From an uncultured Prevotellaceae bacterium (GTDB lineage Bacteria > Bacteroidota > Bacteroidia > Bacteroidales > Bacteroidaceae): 61,359 nucleotides of DNA. The stretch is from positions 1 through 61,359 of the forward strand of contig OMRP01000020.1 of assembly GCA_900313615.1 (NCBI GenBank). The letters run 5' to 3'. The notes beneath the pieces were generated by a model that made no database searches, was not told where the DNA came from, and saw only the letters and a program-made list of their open reading frames with translations. Of the stretch, positions 8,136 to 16,152 are shown piece by piece; positions within the stretch are counted from its first letter, which is position 1, and the number at the start of each line of letters is the position of its first letter. The position numbers and the translations under genes are program-made.

Positions 8136-9041
8136 TTACCGTTTAAAAGTAAGCCAATTGGTAGTAAAAGGTATTTGGATGAGAGGATGTAGGTATTCCA
8201 CTTTATCGTCTGAGGAACGATACCACGCATAATTCCAGCCACGTCCCATGTCGAGATAGATGGCGTTGGTGACATGCTGTTGTTCGAGGAGGGAGATAAA
8301 CCGTTCGAATGTGATGACATTCTTGCTCTCGATGATGCAAAGTCGATGGTCTTTCTCACAAAGTGCACGGTATTGCGTCTTATTTTTCCTCATACGTTCC
8401 CACATGGGTTGCGTCTTCCCATCAAGGATGAGCAAGCGTTGGCAAAACGCCATGCCCCCTTTATCAGCCACTGGGTGGAGGTCGACGGGTTTCTTGGCAA
8501 AACGCCAGGAACTATTGTACCACATGAACGCCCCCGTGTTCGCCTTACAAGTATAGCCCTTATACCACTGTCCACCCGAGACATGCGGGTCAGCAATGTT
8601 GGAGTGTTTAAAATCGAGCATCAGCTCTCCAGTAAACGCCGCCTCACAACAGAAAACGACATCGCTGTCCGTTTCAGGTTTGGGCATGGTTTTGCACACC
8701 AAGTCGATGGTAGAAAAATGAGGGAAAAAGATAAAGAGTTGGTCAGTGGTAATTAGTTCGACGGGAGAAGAGGATTGTGAGGGTTGCGTTGAAGACGACG
8801 AAGGTGGAGCGGATGATGGTTGTGATTGCCGTGGAGATGTGTCGAGTTGAGCGAATGCAGAATCAACAGCATCCATCTCCAAAGGCTGGTATTTTTTGGC
8901 TGTAGATGACTGGCAGGAAACAAAAAGAAAGCTGCAGAAGAGGATGAGAAGAATGAAGGCCTCCCCCCATCCCCCTCCCAAGGAGGGGGTGACGTGGCGG
9001 AGAGAACGCCACTTTAAGGAAAAAAGGGGTGAGTGAATCAT
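8136..9041 (-). CDS. Lipoprotein with phosphodiester glycosidase (NAGPA/DUF2233) domain
   Basis: The 301-residue product has a lipobox (FLFVSC) at about residue 43, a Ser/Pro/Gln-rich linker to about residue 95 and then a domain with the pattern of phosphodiester glycosidases related to the mammalian uncovering enzyme: GAFM, an RLLILDGK block and a late YLDMGRGWNYAWYR segment. Such enzymes remove sugar or phosphate caps from glycans, and it would face the periplasm or outside. The N-terminal 30 residues are encoded by two palindromic repeats (8971-9012) and are unlike a signal peptide; the true start may have been a codon after them, but no Met is available there. Confidence 0.7.
   Translation of the reverse strand: MIHSPLFSLKWRSLRHVTPSLGGGWGEAFILLILFCSFLFVSCQSSTAKKYQPLEMDAVDSAFAQLDTSPRQSQPSSAPPSSSSTQPSQSSSPVELITTDQLFIFFPHFSTIDLVCKTMPKPETDSDVVFCCEAAFTGELMLDFKHSNIADPHVSGGQWYKGYTCKANTGAFMWYNSSWRFAKKPVDLHPVADKGGMAFCQRLLILDGKTQPMWERMRKNKTQYRALCEKDHRLCIIESKNVITFERFISLLEQQHVTNAIYLDMGRGWNYAWYRSSDDKVEYLHPLIQIPFTTNWLTFKR
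8971..9012. repeat. Two adjacent hairpin repeats inside the lipoprotein N-terminus
   Basis: CCCCCTCC at 8971-8978 pairs with GGAGGGGG at 8982-8989 over three bases, and GTGGCG at 8994-8999 pairs with CGCCAC at 9007-9012 over seven bases. On the minus strand they translate as RSLRHVTPSLGGGWGEA, a type of insert I know as a recurring intergenic/genic palindrome in Prevotella-like genomes. Confidence 0.65.
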
Positions 9042-9062
9042 AGAGGGGTGAAGGGAGGAATT

Positions 9063-9617
9063 CTAGATGGAGAAGGGAGAATCGAGCTCTGCCAAAGAGG
9101 GGTGTTTCATGTCCTTGGCAGAAAGGATGATACTATCTTTGGGCAGTTGCCATGCAATGTCCAGTTGAGGGTCATCCCATGCGATGGCTCCTTCGGCTTC
9201 AGGATGGTAGAAATTGTCACATTTATATTGGAAGAGAGCTTCTTTGCTCAAAACGCTAAATCCGTGAGCGAACCCCCGAGGGATAAACAGTTGAAGTTTA
9301 TTATCTTCTGAGAGTTCCACGGCCTCCCATTTCCCGTATGTGGGCGAACCTTTACGAATGTCGACCGCCACATCGAGCACAGTACCCTTTATGACACGCA
9401 CCAATTTGCTTTGCGCATAGGGTGGCTTTTGGAAATGCAGTCCACGCAACACGCCATAAGAAGACTTACTCTCATTGTCCTGGACGAAATGAATATCTCC
9501 TACTTCTTTTTCAAAGTCACGTTGAGAATAGGACTCGAAGAAATAGCCCCTGCTATCACTAAAAATACGCGGACGGATAATGACGAGACCTTCGATGGAG
9601 GTTTTTATAATTTCCAT
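9063..9617 (-). CDS. rfbC: dTDP-4-dehydrorhamnose 3,5-epimerase
   Basis: This 184-residue cupin protein is full length for RmlC/RfbC. It has the start EGLVIIRPRIFSDSRGYFFES, the catalytic-His motif VLRGLHFQ near residue 60, IPRGFAHGFSVLS and the substrate Tyr region QYKCDNFYHPEAE. The enzyme epimerises C3 and C5 of dTDP-4-keto-6-deoxyglucose on the way to dTDP-rhamnose in the cytoplasm. The other rhamnose genes (rfbA, rfbB, rfbD) are not in this window, so it is separated from its usual partners and sits instead behind the GDP-fucose genes, 68 bases after fcl. A simple GAGTTTTT-type repeat fills that gap. Confidence 0.93.
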   Translation of the reverse strand: MEIIKTSIEGLVIIRPRIFSDSRGYFFESYSQRDFEKEVGDIHFVQDNESKSSYGVLRGLHFQKPPYAQSKLVRVIKGTVLDVAVDIRKGSPTYGKWEAVELSEDNKLQLFIPRGFAHGFSVLSKEALFQYKCDNFYHPEAEGAIAWDDPQLDIAWQLPKDSIILSAKDMKHPSLAELDSPFSI

Positions 9618-9685
9618 GTTTGGGAGTTCTTTTAAGTTCTTAAGTTTTTGAGTTCTTAAGTTTTTGAGTTCGTGAGTTTGGAGAA
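9618..9685. repeat. Degenerate AAGTTTTTGAGTTCTT repeat
   Basis: The gap between fcl and rfbC is built of short units such as AAGTTCTTAAGTTTTTGAGTT. The same kind of sequence recurs at 44743-44800 and 56137-56198, always between genes of one strand. Confidence 0.7.
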
Positions 9686-10858
9686 CTATACGAGGGTGGA
9701 TTTATACCATTGGAAGAGTTTTTCGACACCTTCTTCAATCTCTACTTTGTGAGTCCATCCCAATCGGTGGAGCTTGGTCACATCGATGAGTTTTCGGGGT
9801 GTACCATCCGGCTTTGTCGCATCGAATTCCACTTGACCTTTAAAATCCACCGTTTTTACTACGAGCATGGCCAATTCGCGTATGGTCAGTTCCTTTCCTG
9901 TTCCCACATTAATGTGGCAGTTACGTATTTCTCCGAGACTGGGTATCGCCCCACCCCTCCCTTCTGAGTGGTTACGGTCGACCGAACCATCTGCCTTGGT
10001 GCCATAATGCACCGACGAATACTTCTCTATTCCTATGACATCGCTGAAGTCGACATTAAGCAATACGTGGACACTGGCATCCGCCATATCCTCGCTCCAA
10101 AGGAACTCACGCAAAGGAGTACCCGTTCCCCACAGCACCACACGGTTGTCATGAATGCCATATTTGGACAACACCTCTCGTATGACCTCTTCTGGAGCTG
10201 AACCGTCGACCCCTTCTACCGGTCGCGTGTCAATATCTTTTCTAATGGCCTTCCAGTCGCCTTCATGGATAAGTTTGGCAAGATACACCTTTCTCATCAT
10301 GGCCGGCATGACATGGCTATTTTCAAGATGGAAATTGTCATTCGGCCCATAAAGGTTCGTCGGCATCACCGCTATGTAGTTAGTGCCATATTGCAGGTTG
10401 AAGCTCTCACACATTTTCAATCCCGCTATTTTGGCAATGGCATACTCCTCATTGGAATACTCAAGAGGAGACGTGAGCAATTGGTCCTCGGTCATGGGCT
10501 GCGGTGCATTCTTCGGATAGATGCAAGTAGAACCGAGAAAGAGCAGTTTCTTTACCCCATGACGATAAGCCTCACCTATGACATTGCACTGGATGAGCAT
10601 ATTCTGCATGATGAAATCAGCACGATACAGTGAGTTTGCCATGATGCCGCCGACGAAAGCAGCAGCAAGGACCACACCTTTAGGCTGTTCCTCATCGAAG
10701 AACTGTTTTACCGCTTTTTGGTCGGTGAGGTCGAGTTCACTATGTGATCGTCCGACAAGGTTATTATACCCCCGTTGTTTGAGGTTGTTCCATATGGCCG
10801 ACCCCACCAATCCACGGTGACCCGCCACATATATCTTATCGTTTTTTTCGAGTTTCAT
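9686..10858 (-). CDS. fcl: GDP-L-fucose synthase
   Basis: The 390-residue short-chain dehydrogenase/reductase has the N-terminal NADP-binding glycine motif GHRGLVGSA, the Ser region LFLGSTCIYP and the catalytic YAIAK. It converts GDP-4-keto-6-deoxymannose to GDP-L-fucose by epimerisation and reduction in the cytoplasm. It is about 70 residues longer than E. coli Fcl because of an insertion near residues 185-235 (KAIRKDIDTRPVEGVDGSAPEE), a feature I associate with Bacteroidales versions. It follows gmd by 17 bases, its direct supplier of substrate. Confidence 0.93.
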   Translation of the reverse strand: MKLEKNDKIYVAGHRGLVGSAIWNNLKQRGYNNLVGRSHSELDLTDQKAVKQFFDEEQPKGVVLAAAFVGGIMANSLYRADFIMQNMLIQCNVIGEAYRHGVKKLLFLGSTCIYPKNAPQPMTEDQLLTSPLEYSNEEYAIAKIAGLKMCESFNLQYGTNYIAVMPTNLYGPNDNFHLENSHVMPAMMRKVYLAKLIHEGDWKAIRKDIDTRPVEGVDGSAPEEVIREVLSKYGIHDNRVVLWGTGTPLREFLWSEDMADASVHVLLNVDFSDVIGIEKYSSVHYGTKADGSVDRNHSEGRGGAIPSLGEIRNCHINVGTGKELTIRELAMLVVKTVDFKGQVEFDATKPDGTPRKLIDVTKLHRLGWTHKVEIEEGVEKLFQWYKSTLV

Positions 10859-10875
10859 TATTTTGGAGGGGTTTA

Positions 10876-11958
10876 TTATTCGTCAACTTTAGCCTTGAGA
10901 TAGAGTTTCTTGACGAATTTCATGTCATGTTCCACCATGATTCGCACCAGTTCCTTGAACGATGTCTTTGTGGGGTTCCATCCCAGTTTTTTCTTTGCCT
11001 TGGACGGATCACCCAGCAATTGGTCCACTTCAGCCGGACGGAAATATTTCGGGTCGACCTCGACAAGCGCTTTTCCTGTGGCCTTGTCGTATCCCTTCTC
11101 GTCAACGCCCTCACCTTTCCATTCCAATTCGATGCCCACCTCGTGGAAAGCCAAGGTGGCAAATTCGCGTACGGTATGATATTCACCAGTAGCTATGACG
11201 AAGTCGTCGGGCTCTGGTTGTTGCAAGATGAGCCACATGCACTCCACGTAGTCGCGAGCGTAACCCCAGTCGCGCAACGAGTTCAGGTTTCCGAGATATA
11301 ACTTGTCTTGGAATCCCTGGGCGATACGTGCCGCCGCAAGCGTTATTTTTCTTGTGACAAATGTCTCGCCACGTCGTTCACTCTCATGGTTGAAAAGGAT
11401 GCCATTGCAACAATACATGCCATAAGACTCCCTGTAGTTCTTGATAATCCAATAGCCATAGAGTTTGGCCACGCCATAAGGTGAACGCGGATAGAACGGC
11501 GTTGTTTCCTTTTGCGGCACCTCCTGAACCAATCCAAACAGTTCAGATGTCGATGCCTGGTAGATACGGCACTGTTTTTCAAGTCCACAAATACGCACCG
11601 CCTCAAGCAGTCGGAGCACTCCCACAGCATCCGTGTCAGCCGTATATTCCGGCACATCGAATGACACTTTCACGTGACTTTGAGCCGCAAGATTATATAT
11701 CTCCGTCGGTTTCGTCTCACCAATGATACGTATAAGCGACGAAGAGTCGGTCATATCCGCCCAATGAAGGTTGACGAGACGTTTTTGTTTCATGTCCCTC
11801 ACCCATTCGTCGAGATAGAGATGTTCTATACGTCCAGTGTTAAAAGACGACGAGCGACGGAGCAAACCGTGTACTTCATATCCTTTTTCAATAAGGAATT
11901 CGGCGAGGAAGGAACCATCCTGTCCTGTGATGCCGGTGATAAGCGCTATTTTAGACAT
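10876..11958 (-). CDS. gmd: GDP-mannose 4,6-dehydratase
   Basis: The 360-residue protein is full length for GMD. It shows the N-terminal [15 protein letters not shown] nucleotide-binding motif, the R-rich substrate segment [26 protein letters not shown], the catalytic [10 protein letters not shown] and [16 protein letters not shown]. It dehydrates GDP-D-mannose to GDP-4-keto-6-deoxy-D-mannose, the first committed step to GDP-L-fucose. Its position between manC and fcl completes the route from mannose-1-phosphate. The product could feed capsule, O-glycans or surface fucosylation. Confidence 0.95.
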   Translation of the reverse strand: MSKIALITGITGQDGSFLAEFLIEKGYEVHGLLRRSSSFNTGRIEHLYLDEWVRDMKQKRLVNLHWADMTDSSSLIRIIGETKPTEIYNLAAQSHVKVSFDVPEYTADTDAVGVLRLLEAVRICGLEKQCRIYQASTSELFGLVQEVPQKETTPFYPRSPYGVAKLYGYWIIKNYRESYGMYCCNGILFNHESERRGETFVTRKITLAAARIAQGFQDKLYLGNLNSLRDWGYARDYVECMWLILQQPEPDDFVIATGEYHTVREFATLAFHEVGIELEWKGEGVDEKGYDKATGKALVEVDPKYFRPAEVDQLLGDPSKAKKKLGWNPTKTSFKELVRIMVEHDMKFVKKLYLKAKVDE

Positions 11959-12034
11959 GAGTTTATAATAAATTATGATTTGTTATATACAATAGCGTCA
12001 GACCGGACCAACGCTGTGGATATGGGGTGATAAG

Positions 12035-13102
12035 TTAGGATTCTCCAGAGAATTGCTTGATGCGCTGTTCTTCAGAAAGTTTGCAAATGAGTAACGTGCC
12101 GTTGTTTTCGGCAACTATATACCCATCGAGCCCTTGAACCACCACCTTTTTCATTCCTGTGGTATGGATAATGGAATTGTTGGTGTCGAAGGTCGCTATG
12201 TCAGGGCCGATTTTTCCATTTCCGTACATGTCTTTTGGAGTCTGCACTAACAGCGAGCCCCATGTGCCTAGATCGCTCCATCCAAAGTCGGCAGGACACA
12301 CAAAAATCTCTTCCGCTTTTTCCATAATGGCATAGTCGATTGAGATGCTCTCACACTCAGGGTATCGTTGGTTGATGATTTCCTGTTCCTGTGGTGTTCC
12401 ATACACGCTGCCAAGGCTTTCAAACTGTTTATTAAGAGCAGGTTTATAGATACGGAATGCATTGACGATAGTGCTGACACTCCAGATGAAAATACCCGCG
12501 TTCCAGAAGAAATTTTTCTGTTTGATATATTGTTGTGCCGTTTCGAGGTCAGGTTTTTCCCTAAACTTGTCAACACGGAATATCTCCTTGTTTCTCGGTG
12601 AGTTGGCCGTAAGGTCTGCTTGAATATATCCATAGCCCGTCTCAGGCCTTGTCGGTTTCATGCCGAGGGTGACGATAGCATCTGTTTCCCCAGTAAATTT
12701 GAGGCATTGTGTGACGACCCTCCTAAATTCTTCTGTATTGGTCACGATATGGTCGCTTGGGGTCACCACAATATTCGCCTTGGGGTCTTGTGTCTTAATG
12801 CGCCAGCTGACATAAGCGATACATGGCGCCGTATTGCGACGACACGGCTCGCAAAGGATATTTGCAGCAGGCATTTCGGGTAATTGTTTTATACAAATGT
12901 CACGATATGCCTGATTGGTGACAATCCATACATTCTCTGGGGGACAAATTCCTTTGAATCGGTCGAATGTCAATTGGAGCAGTGATCTACCCACGCCCAG
13001 CACATCGATAAACTGCTTAGGCATCTCTTGGGTGCTCATGGGCCAGAACCTACTGCCCACTCCACCGGCCATGATGACGAGATGTTGATGATTGTTAGCC
13101 AT
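12035..13102 (-). CDS. manC: Mannose-1-phosphate guanylyltransferase
   Basis: The 355-residue protein starts with the nucleotidyltransferase signature VIMAGGVGSRFWPMS, then PKQF, VTPSDHIV, the mannose-binding GYGYIQ and FREKP, and late SIDYAIMEKA. It makes GDP-mannose from mannose-1-phosphate and GTP. It lacks the C-terminal isomerase domain of the long bifunctional ManC/AlgA type. It is the first gene of the probable minus-strand operon manC-gmd-fcl-rfbC and the two genes behind them, with a -7 element at 13138-13131. Confidence 0.95.
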   Translation of the reverse strand: MANNHQHLVIMAGGVGSRFWPMSTQEMPKQFIDVLGVGRSLLQLTFDRFKGICPPENVWIVTNQAYRDICIKQLPEMPAANILCEPCRRNTAPCIAYVSWRIKTQDPKANIVVTPSDHIVTNTEEFRRVVTQCLKFTGETDAIVTLGMKPTRPETGYGYIQADLTANSPRNKEIFRVDKFREKPDLETAQQYIKQKNFFWNAGIFIWSVSTIVNAFRIYKPALNKQFESLGSVYGTPQEQEIINQRYPECESISIDYAIMEKAEEIFVCPADFGWSDLGTWGSLLVQTPKDMYGNGKIGPDIATFDTNNSIIHTTGMKKVVVQGLDGYIVAENNGTLLICKLSEEQRIKQFSGES

Positions 13103-13130
13103 ACTCTATATATGTAATGAATAATTGGTG

Positions 13131-13138
13131 CAAAGTTA
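13131..13138 (-). promoter_or_regulatory. -7 element for the manC operon
   Basis: TAACTTTG followed by CA on the minus strand, 29 bases before the manC ATG; divergent from the symporter promoter at 13279. Confidence 0.6.
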
Positions 13139-13278
13139 CGTAAAATCGAGTGGAGAACAAAATAAACTAGTTTATTTTTTATTCCAAGAAGAAATAACTT
13201 ATACAAAGTTGGGGATATTTCTCTCATTTGGAAATCAAAATACTTTTTCATTTCACACACATAATCGAAATTTTGCAT

Positions 13279-13286
13279 TACCTTTG
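13279..13286 (+). promoter_or_regulatory. -7 element for the alanine symporter
   Basis: TACCTTTG followed by CAG, 42 bases before the ATG at 13328, matches the phylum consensus TAnnTTTG. Confidence 0.6.
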
Positions 13287-13327
13287 CAGATTGAAGAGGA
13301 GATGATAGAATTGATTCCTTTTTTGAC

Positions 13328-14680
13328 ATGGACTTTTTGAATGATTTTTTTTCCAATCTGAGTGGTATTTTATGGGGATGGCCAATGATCATTCTCCTTT
13401 TAGGTACCCATCTATTTCTTACCATACGTCTGCGTTTTCCCCAAAGGAAGATGTGGACCGCCATTAAGCTGTCAGTACGTAAGGACAAGGGTGCCGAAGG
13501 CGACGTGTCGCAGTTTGCCGCTTTGGCCACCGCCTTGGCCGCTACAATTGGAACTGGTAATATTATTGGTGTTGCAACGGCCATTTCATTGGGTGGTCCT
13601 GGAGCCGTGTTATGGTGTTGGCTCACCGGCGTTTTCGGTATCTCCACGAAATACGCTGAGGGCTTGTTGAGCATCAAATACCGCGTGAAGACGAGTGACG
13701 GCAAGATGTTGGGCGGTCCGATGTACGCCTTGGAGCGCGGGCTGGGATGGAAATGGCTAGCCGTGCTGTTTGCCATCTTCACCGCCCTCGCCTCATTCGG
13801 CATTGGCAACACCGTCCAAGCCAACGCTATCGCCACAATAGCCAAGGACACCTACTCTATAACGCCCTACCTCACTGGCATCGTGGTCTGTGGTCTTACC
13901 GCCGCCGTGGTGTTGGGTGGTGTGAAGAGCATCGCAAAGGTATGTAGCCGTCTGGTACCATTCATGGCCTTCTTCTACGTGTTGGGATGTCTATATATCC
14001 TTGTGATGAACAGCGCATACGTTTGGCCCGCCATACAATTGATTGTGGAGAGTGCTTTCTGTCCTCAAGCTGCTGGTGGCGGTTTTGTAGGCACCACGGT
14101 GATGATGGCTGCCCGTTTCGGTATCGCCCGAGGTTTGTTCTCGAACGAGTCGGGTTTGGGCAGCGCCCCCATTGTGGCTGCCGCCGCACAGACACGCAAT
14201 CCCGTTCGTCAGGCCTTGGTTTCGAGCACTGGCACCTTTTGGGACACTGTCGTCATCTGCGCCCTCACTGGTCTGGTCATTGTGAGCAGCATCATCGCTC
14301 ATCCCGACATCAGTTACGCCGACGGAGCGGCACTGACGAAAGCTGCCTTCAGCAAGATACCTTATGTTGGCGCTCCACTATTAAGCTTCGGTCTGCTCAC
14401 CTTCGCTTTCAGCACGATTCTAGGTTGGTGCTACTATGGTGAACGAGCCGTGGAATATCTAAAAGGCAAACGATGGACACAGGTGTACCGTGTAATCTAT
14501 ATCATTGCTGTGTTCTTTGGCAGCGTGCTAAACCTAGGAGTGGTATGGAATATGGCCGACTGCATGAACGCACTTATGGCGATACCCAACCTTATATCGT
14601 TATTGCTGCTGAGTGGCGTTTTAGTCAAGGAGACACGGAAATATTTGTGGGAAGGGAGGTTGGACGACGTAGAAGAATGA
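13328..14680 (+). CDS. Sodium:alanine symporter family (AGCS) transporter
   Basis: The 450-residue membrane protein carries the AGCS signature region: FAALATALAATIGTGNIIGVATAI near residue 65, GPGAVLWCW, GGPMYALERGLGWK, and RGLFSNESGLGSAPI near residue 270. About ten to eleven hydrophobic segments are evident. AGCS proteins import alanine or glycine with Na+ across the inner membrane. It is monocistronic, has its own -7 element at 13279 and faces a minus-strand small RNA gene whose terminator lies 124 bases past its stop. Substrate specificity between Ala and Gly cannot be read from the sequence. Confidence 0.9.
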   Translation: MDFLNDFFSNLSGILWGWPMIILLLGTHLFLTIRLRFPQRKMWTAIKLSVRKDKGAEGDVSQFAALATALAATIGTGNIIGVATAISLGGPGAVLWCWLTGVFGISTKYAEGLLSIKYRVKTSDGKMLGGPMYALERGLGWKWLAVLFAIFTALASFGIGNTVQANAIATIAKDTYSITPYLTGIVVCGLTAAVVLGGVKSIAKVCSRLVPFMAFFYVLGCLYILVMNSAYVWPAIQLIVESAFCPQAAGGGFVGTTVMMAARFGIARGLFSNESGLGSAPIVAAAAQTRNPVRQALVSSTGTFWDTVVICALTGLVIVSSIIAHPDISYADGAALTKAAFSKIPYVGAPLLSFGLLTFAFSTILGWCYYGERAVEYLKGKRWTQVYRVIYIIAVFFGSVLNLGVVWNMADCMNALMAIPNLISLLLLSGVLVKETRKYLWEGRLDDVEE

Positions 14681-14799
14681 TTTAGTAATTCACTACGAAT
14701 TAGATTATGCGAATGATGAATGATTAGACTTCGAGTTGTTCGGATTACAAGAACGAAAATGATTTACAAGAGTAGGACAAGGGATATTGCATTAAAGGC

Positions 14800-14972
14800 T
14801 CCATAAAAAAGAACCTGCGGACCCCGGTCTAATGTGGGATTCGCAGGAGAGAGCGGTAGTTTCGATACTTACTGTTTAAATAATCATGCGTGTCATCACG
14901 CCTTTACCATTTTTACATGCAACTATTACTTACCTATTGAAAAATGCTTATCTCTATTCTCTGTTTCTTTTG
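14800..14972 (-). ncRNA. Unassigned small RNA with its own promoter and terminator
   Basis: A -7 element (TAACTTTG, minus strand 14986-14979) points into a gene-free stretch, and about 125 bases further on lies a strong factor-independent terminator on the same strand: CCTGCG at 14814-14819 pairs with CGCAGG at 14842-14847, the stem extends to 12 positions with one mismatch, and it is followed by TTCTTTTTT. In between, GCGTG and CACGC form a stable hairpin (about 14889-14901). No protein-coding frame fits. Length (about 170 bases) and context would suit a 6S-like RNA or the Rfam Bacteroidales-1 class; I cannot confirm either. Confidence 0.65.
14804..14847 (-). terminator. Factor-independent terminator of the small RNA
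   Basis: Minus strand: stem 14847-14836 with 14825-14814, a 10-base loop, then TTCTTTTTT at 14812-14804. Eleven of twelve positions pair (one G-U). The T tract is on the minus strand only, which fixes the direction. Confidence 0.8.
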
Positions 14973-14978
14973 ACGGTG

Positions 14979-14986
14979 CAAAGTTA
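14979..14986 (-). promoter_or_regulatory. -7 element for the small RNA
   Basis: TAACTTTG followed by CA on the minus strand. The nearest protein gene in this direction is antisense, so the element is best explained by the small RNA that follows. Confidence 0.55.
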
Positions 14987-15059
14987 CACACGTTATCATG
15001 GGATGAAATACAATTCTGTCAAAAAAATAGAGAATTCGCAGAGCAATCGTTTGCATAAG

Positions 15060-15172
15060 GAAAAATTTAAAAATTAAAGAATTAAAAGATCAGAAAAATA
15101 GAAAATTAAAGAATTAAAAGATTAGAAGATTAAAAAATTTAAGAATTAAAAGATTAAAAAGAAGGAAAAAGA
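15060..15172. repeat. AT-rich ATTAAAAGATTAAAAA repeat
   Basis: A run of degenerate AAAATTAAAGAATTAAAAGAT units. Related tracts lie at 2361-2600, 16029-16065, 17232-17280, 28385-28432, 47534-47590, 50098-50170 and 59676-59712, always between genes. Confidence 0.7.
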
Positions 15173-15191
15173 AGGAAGATGTACAACATGT

Positions 15192-15227
15192 TTATCTGAA
15201 CAGATAACACGAAAGAATTTATATTTG
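15192..15227 (+). promoter_or_regulatory. Promoter of the MBL-fold lipoprotein with an upstream dyad
   Basis: TATATTTG at 15220-15227 is a -7 element. Twelve bases upstream, at 15192-15207, is the perfect dyad TTATCTG, AA, CAGATAA. Its placement between the expected -33 and -7 elements is that of an operator. Confidence 0.5.
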
Positions 15228-15283
15228 ACGACAAATTACACGAATTGAACGAATCGAATAACGAACATTAAACCATAATAAAT

Positions 15284-16030
15284 ATGAAAGCTATAATATC
15301 ATTATTTACTGTTGGAGCCCTATTGTTGGGTTGCCAGTCATCACAATCACAAAATACCAGCGATATGGATACATTTAAGACCCCAGGGGGTAAGGAAGTG
15401 ACCTTTCACCCCATCAAACATGCCAGCATGGGTATCACCTATGATGGCCGAGAGATTCAAGTAGACCCCGTCATCGATGCTGTAAAGCCTGTGACGGACT
15501 ACACACAATGGCCGAAAGCCGACTTTATCCTCATCACCCACGAGCATTTTGACCATTTGGACAAGAATGCCGTGGAACAGTTGTCGAAGAGTGGAACTGT
15601 AGTGGTAACGAACAAAAATAGTGCAGCCATTCTCGGTAAGGGCGAGATTATGGCCAATGGTGACAGTCTGCGCTTGGCCAACGACATTATGCTCTATGCA
15701 GTTCCCGCCTACAATATCACCGAGGGACATCTGCAGTTCCACCCGAAAGGTCGCGACAATGGTTTTATCTTGGAGTTAGACGGTCTTCGAATTTACATCG
15801 CCGGAGATACGGAGGACATCGAGGAAATGAGAGAGGTGAAAGACATCGACATAGCTTTCTTGCCCTGCAACCAACCATTCACGATGTTGCCCGAACAGAT
15901 GCGTCGAGCTGCCGACATGGTGAAGCCCAAGGTCCTGTATCCCTATCACTTTGGCGAGACTTCGGAAGAAGCAATGATCAAGGCGATGGAAGGATCAGGC
16001 ATTGAGGTGAGGATTAGGAATTTCCAGTAA
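15284..16030 (+). CDS. Metallo-beta-lactamase-fold hydrolase, lipoprotein
   Basis: The 248-residue protein has a lipoprotein signal (MKAIISLFTVGALLLGCQ, Cys at about 17). Metal ligands are visible: THEHFDHLDK (HxHxDH, about residues 85-93), IAGDTED near residue 172 and YPYHFGET near residue 223. The layout fits the UlaG-like/COG2220 branch, not the class B beta-lactamases. Substrate is unknown; anchoring in the envelope is inferred from the lipobox. It has its own promoter with an operator-like dyad, so it may be inducible. Full length for the family. Confidence 0.85.
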   Translation: MKAIISLFTVGALLLGCQSSQSQNTSDMDTFKTPGGKEVTFHPIKHASMGITYDGREIQVDPVIDAVKPVTDYTQWPKADFILITHEHFDHLDKNAVEQLSKSGTVVVTNKNSAAILGKGEIMANGDSLRLANDIMLYAVPAYNITEGHLQFHPKGRDNGFILELDGLRIYIAGDTEDIEEMREVKDIDIAFLPCNQPFTMLPEQMRRAADMVKPKVLYPYHFGETSEEAMIKAMEGSGIEVRIRNFQ

Positions 16031-16152
16031 AATTAAAAGATTATAAAATTTAAAGATTAAAGGGGGTAAATGAACGATAGTAAAAGGCAAAGTATTGTAC
16101 ATCCCCCCCCTTATTAACTTCCATGAACGAAGTGGATTTACTTCCTACTTCG

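Noticed and set aside
9063-13102. dTDP-rhamnose operon
   Set aside because: Only rfbC is present; the other genes are for GDP-fucose.
13036-13851. 271-codon minus-strand frame across the manC promoter and symporter start
   Set aside because: It is antisense to a clear AGCS gene and includes both promoters; no family resemblance.
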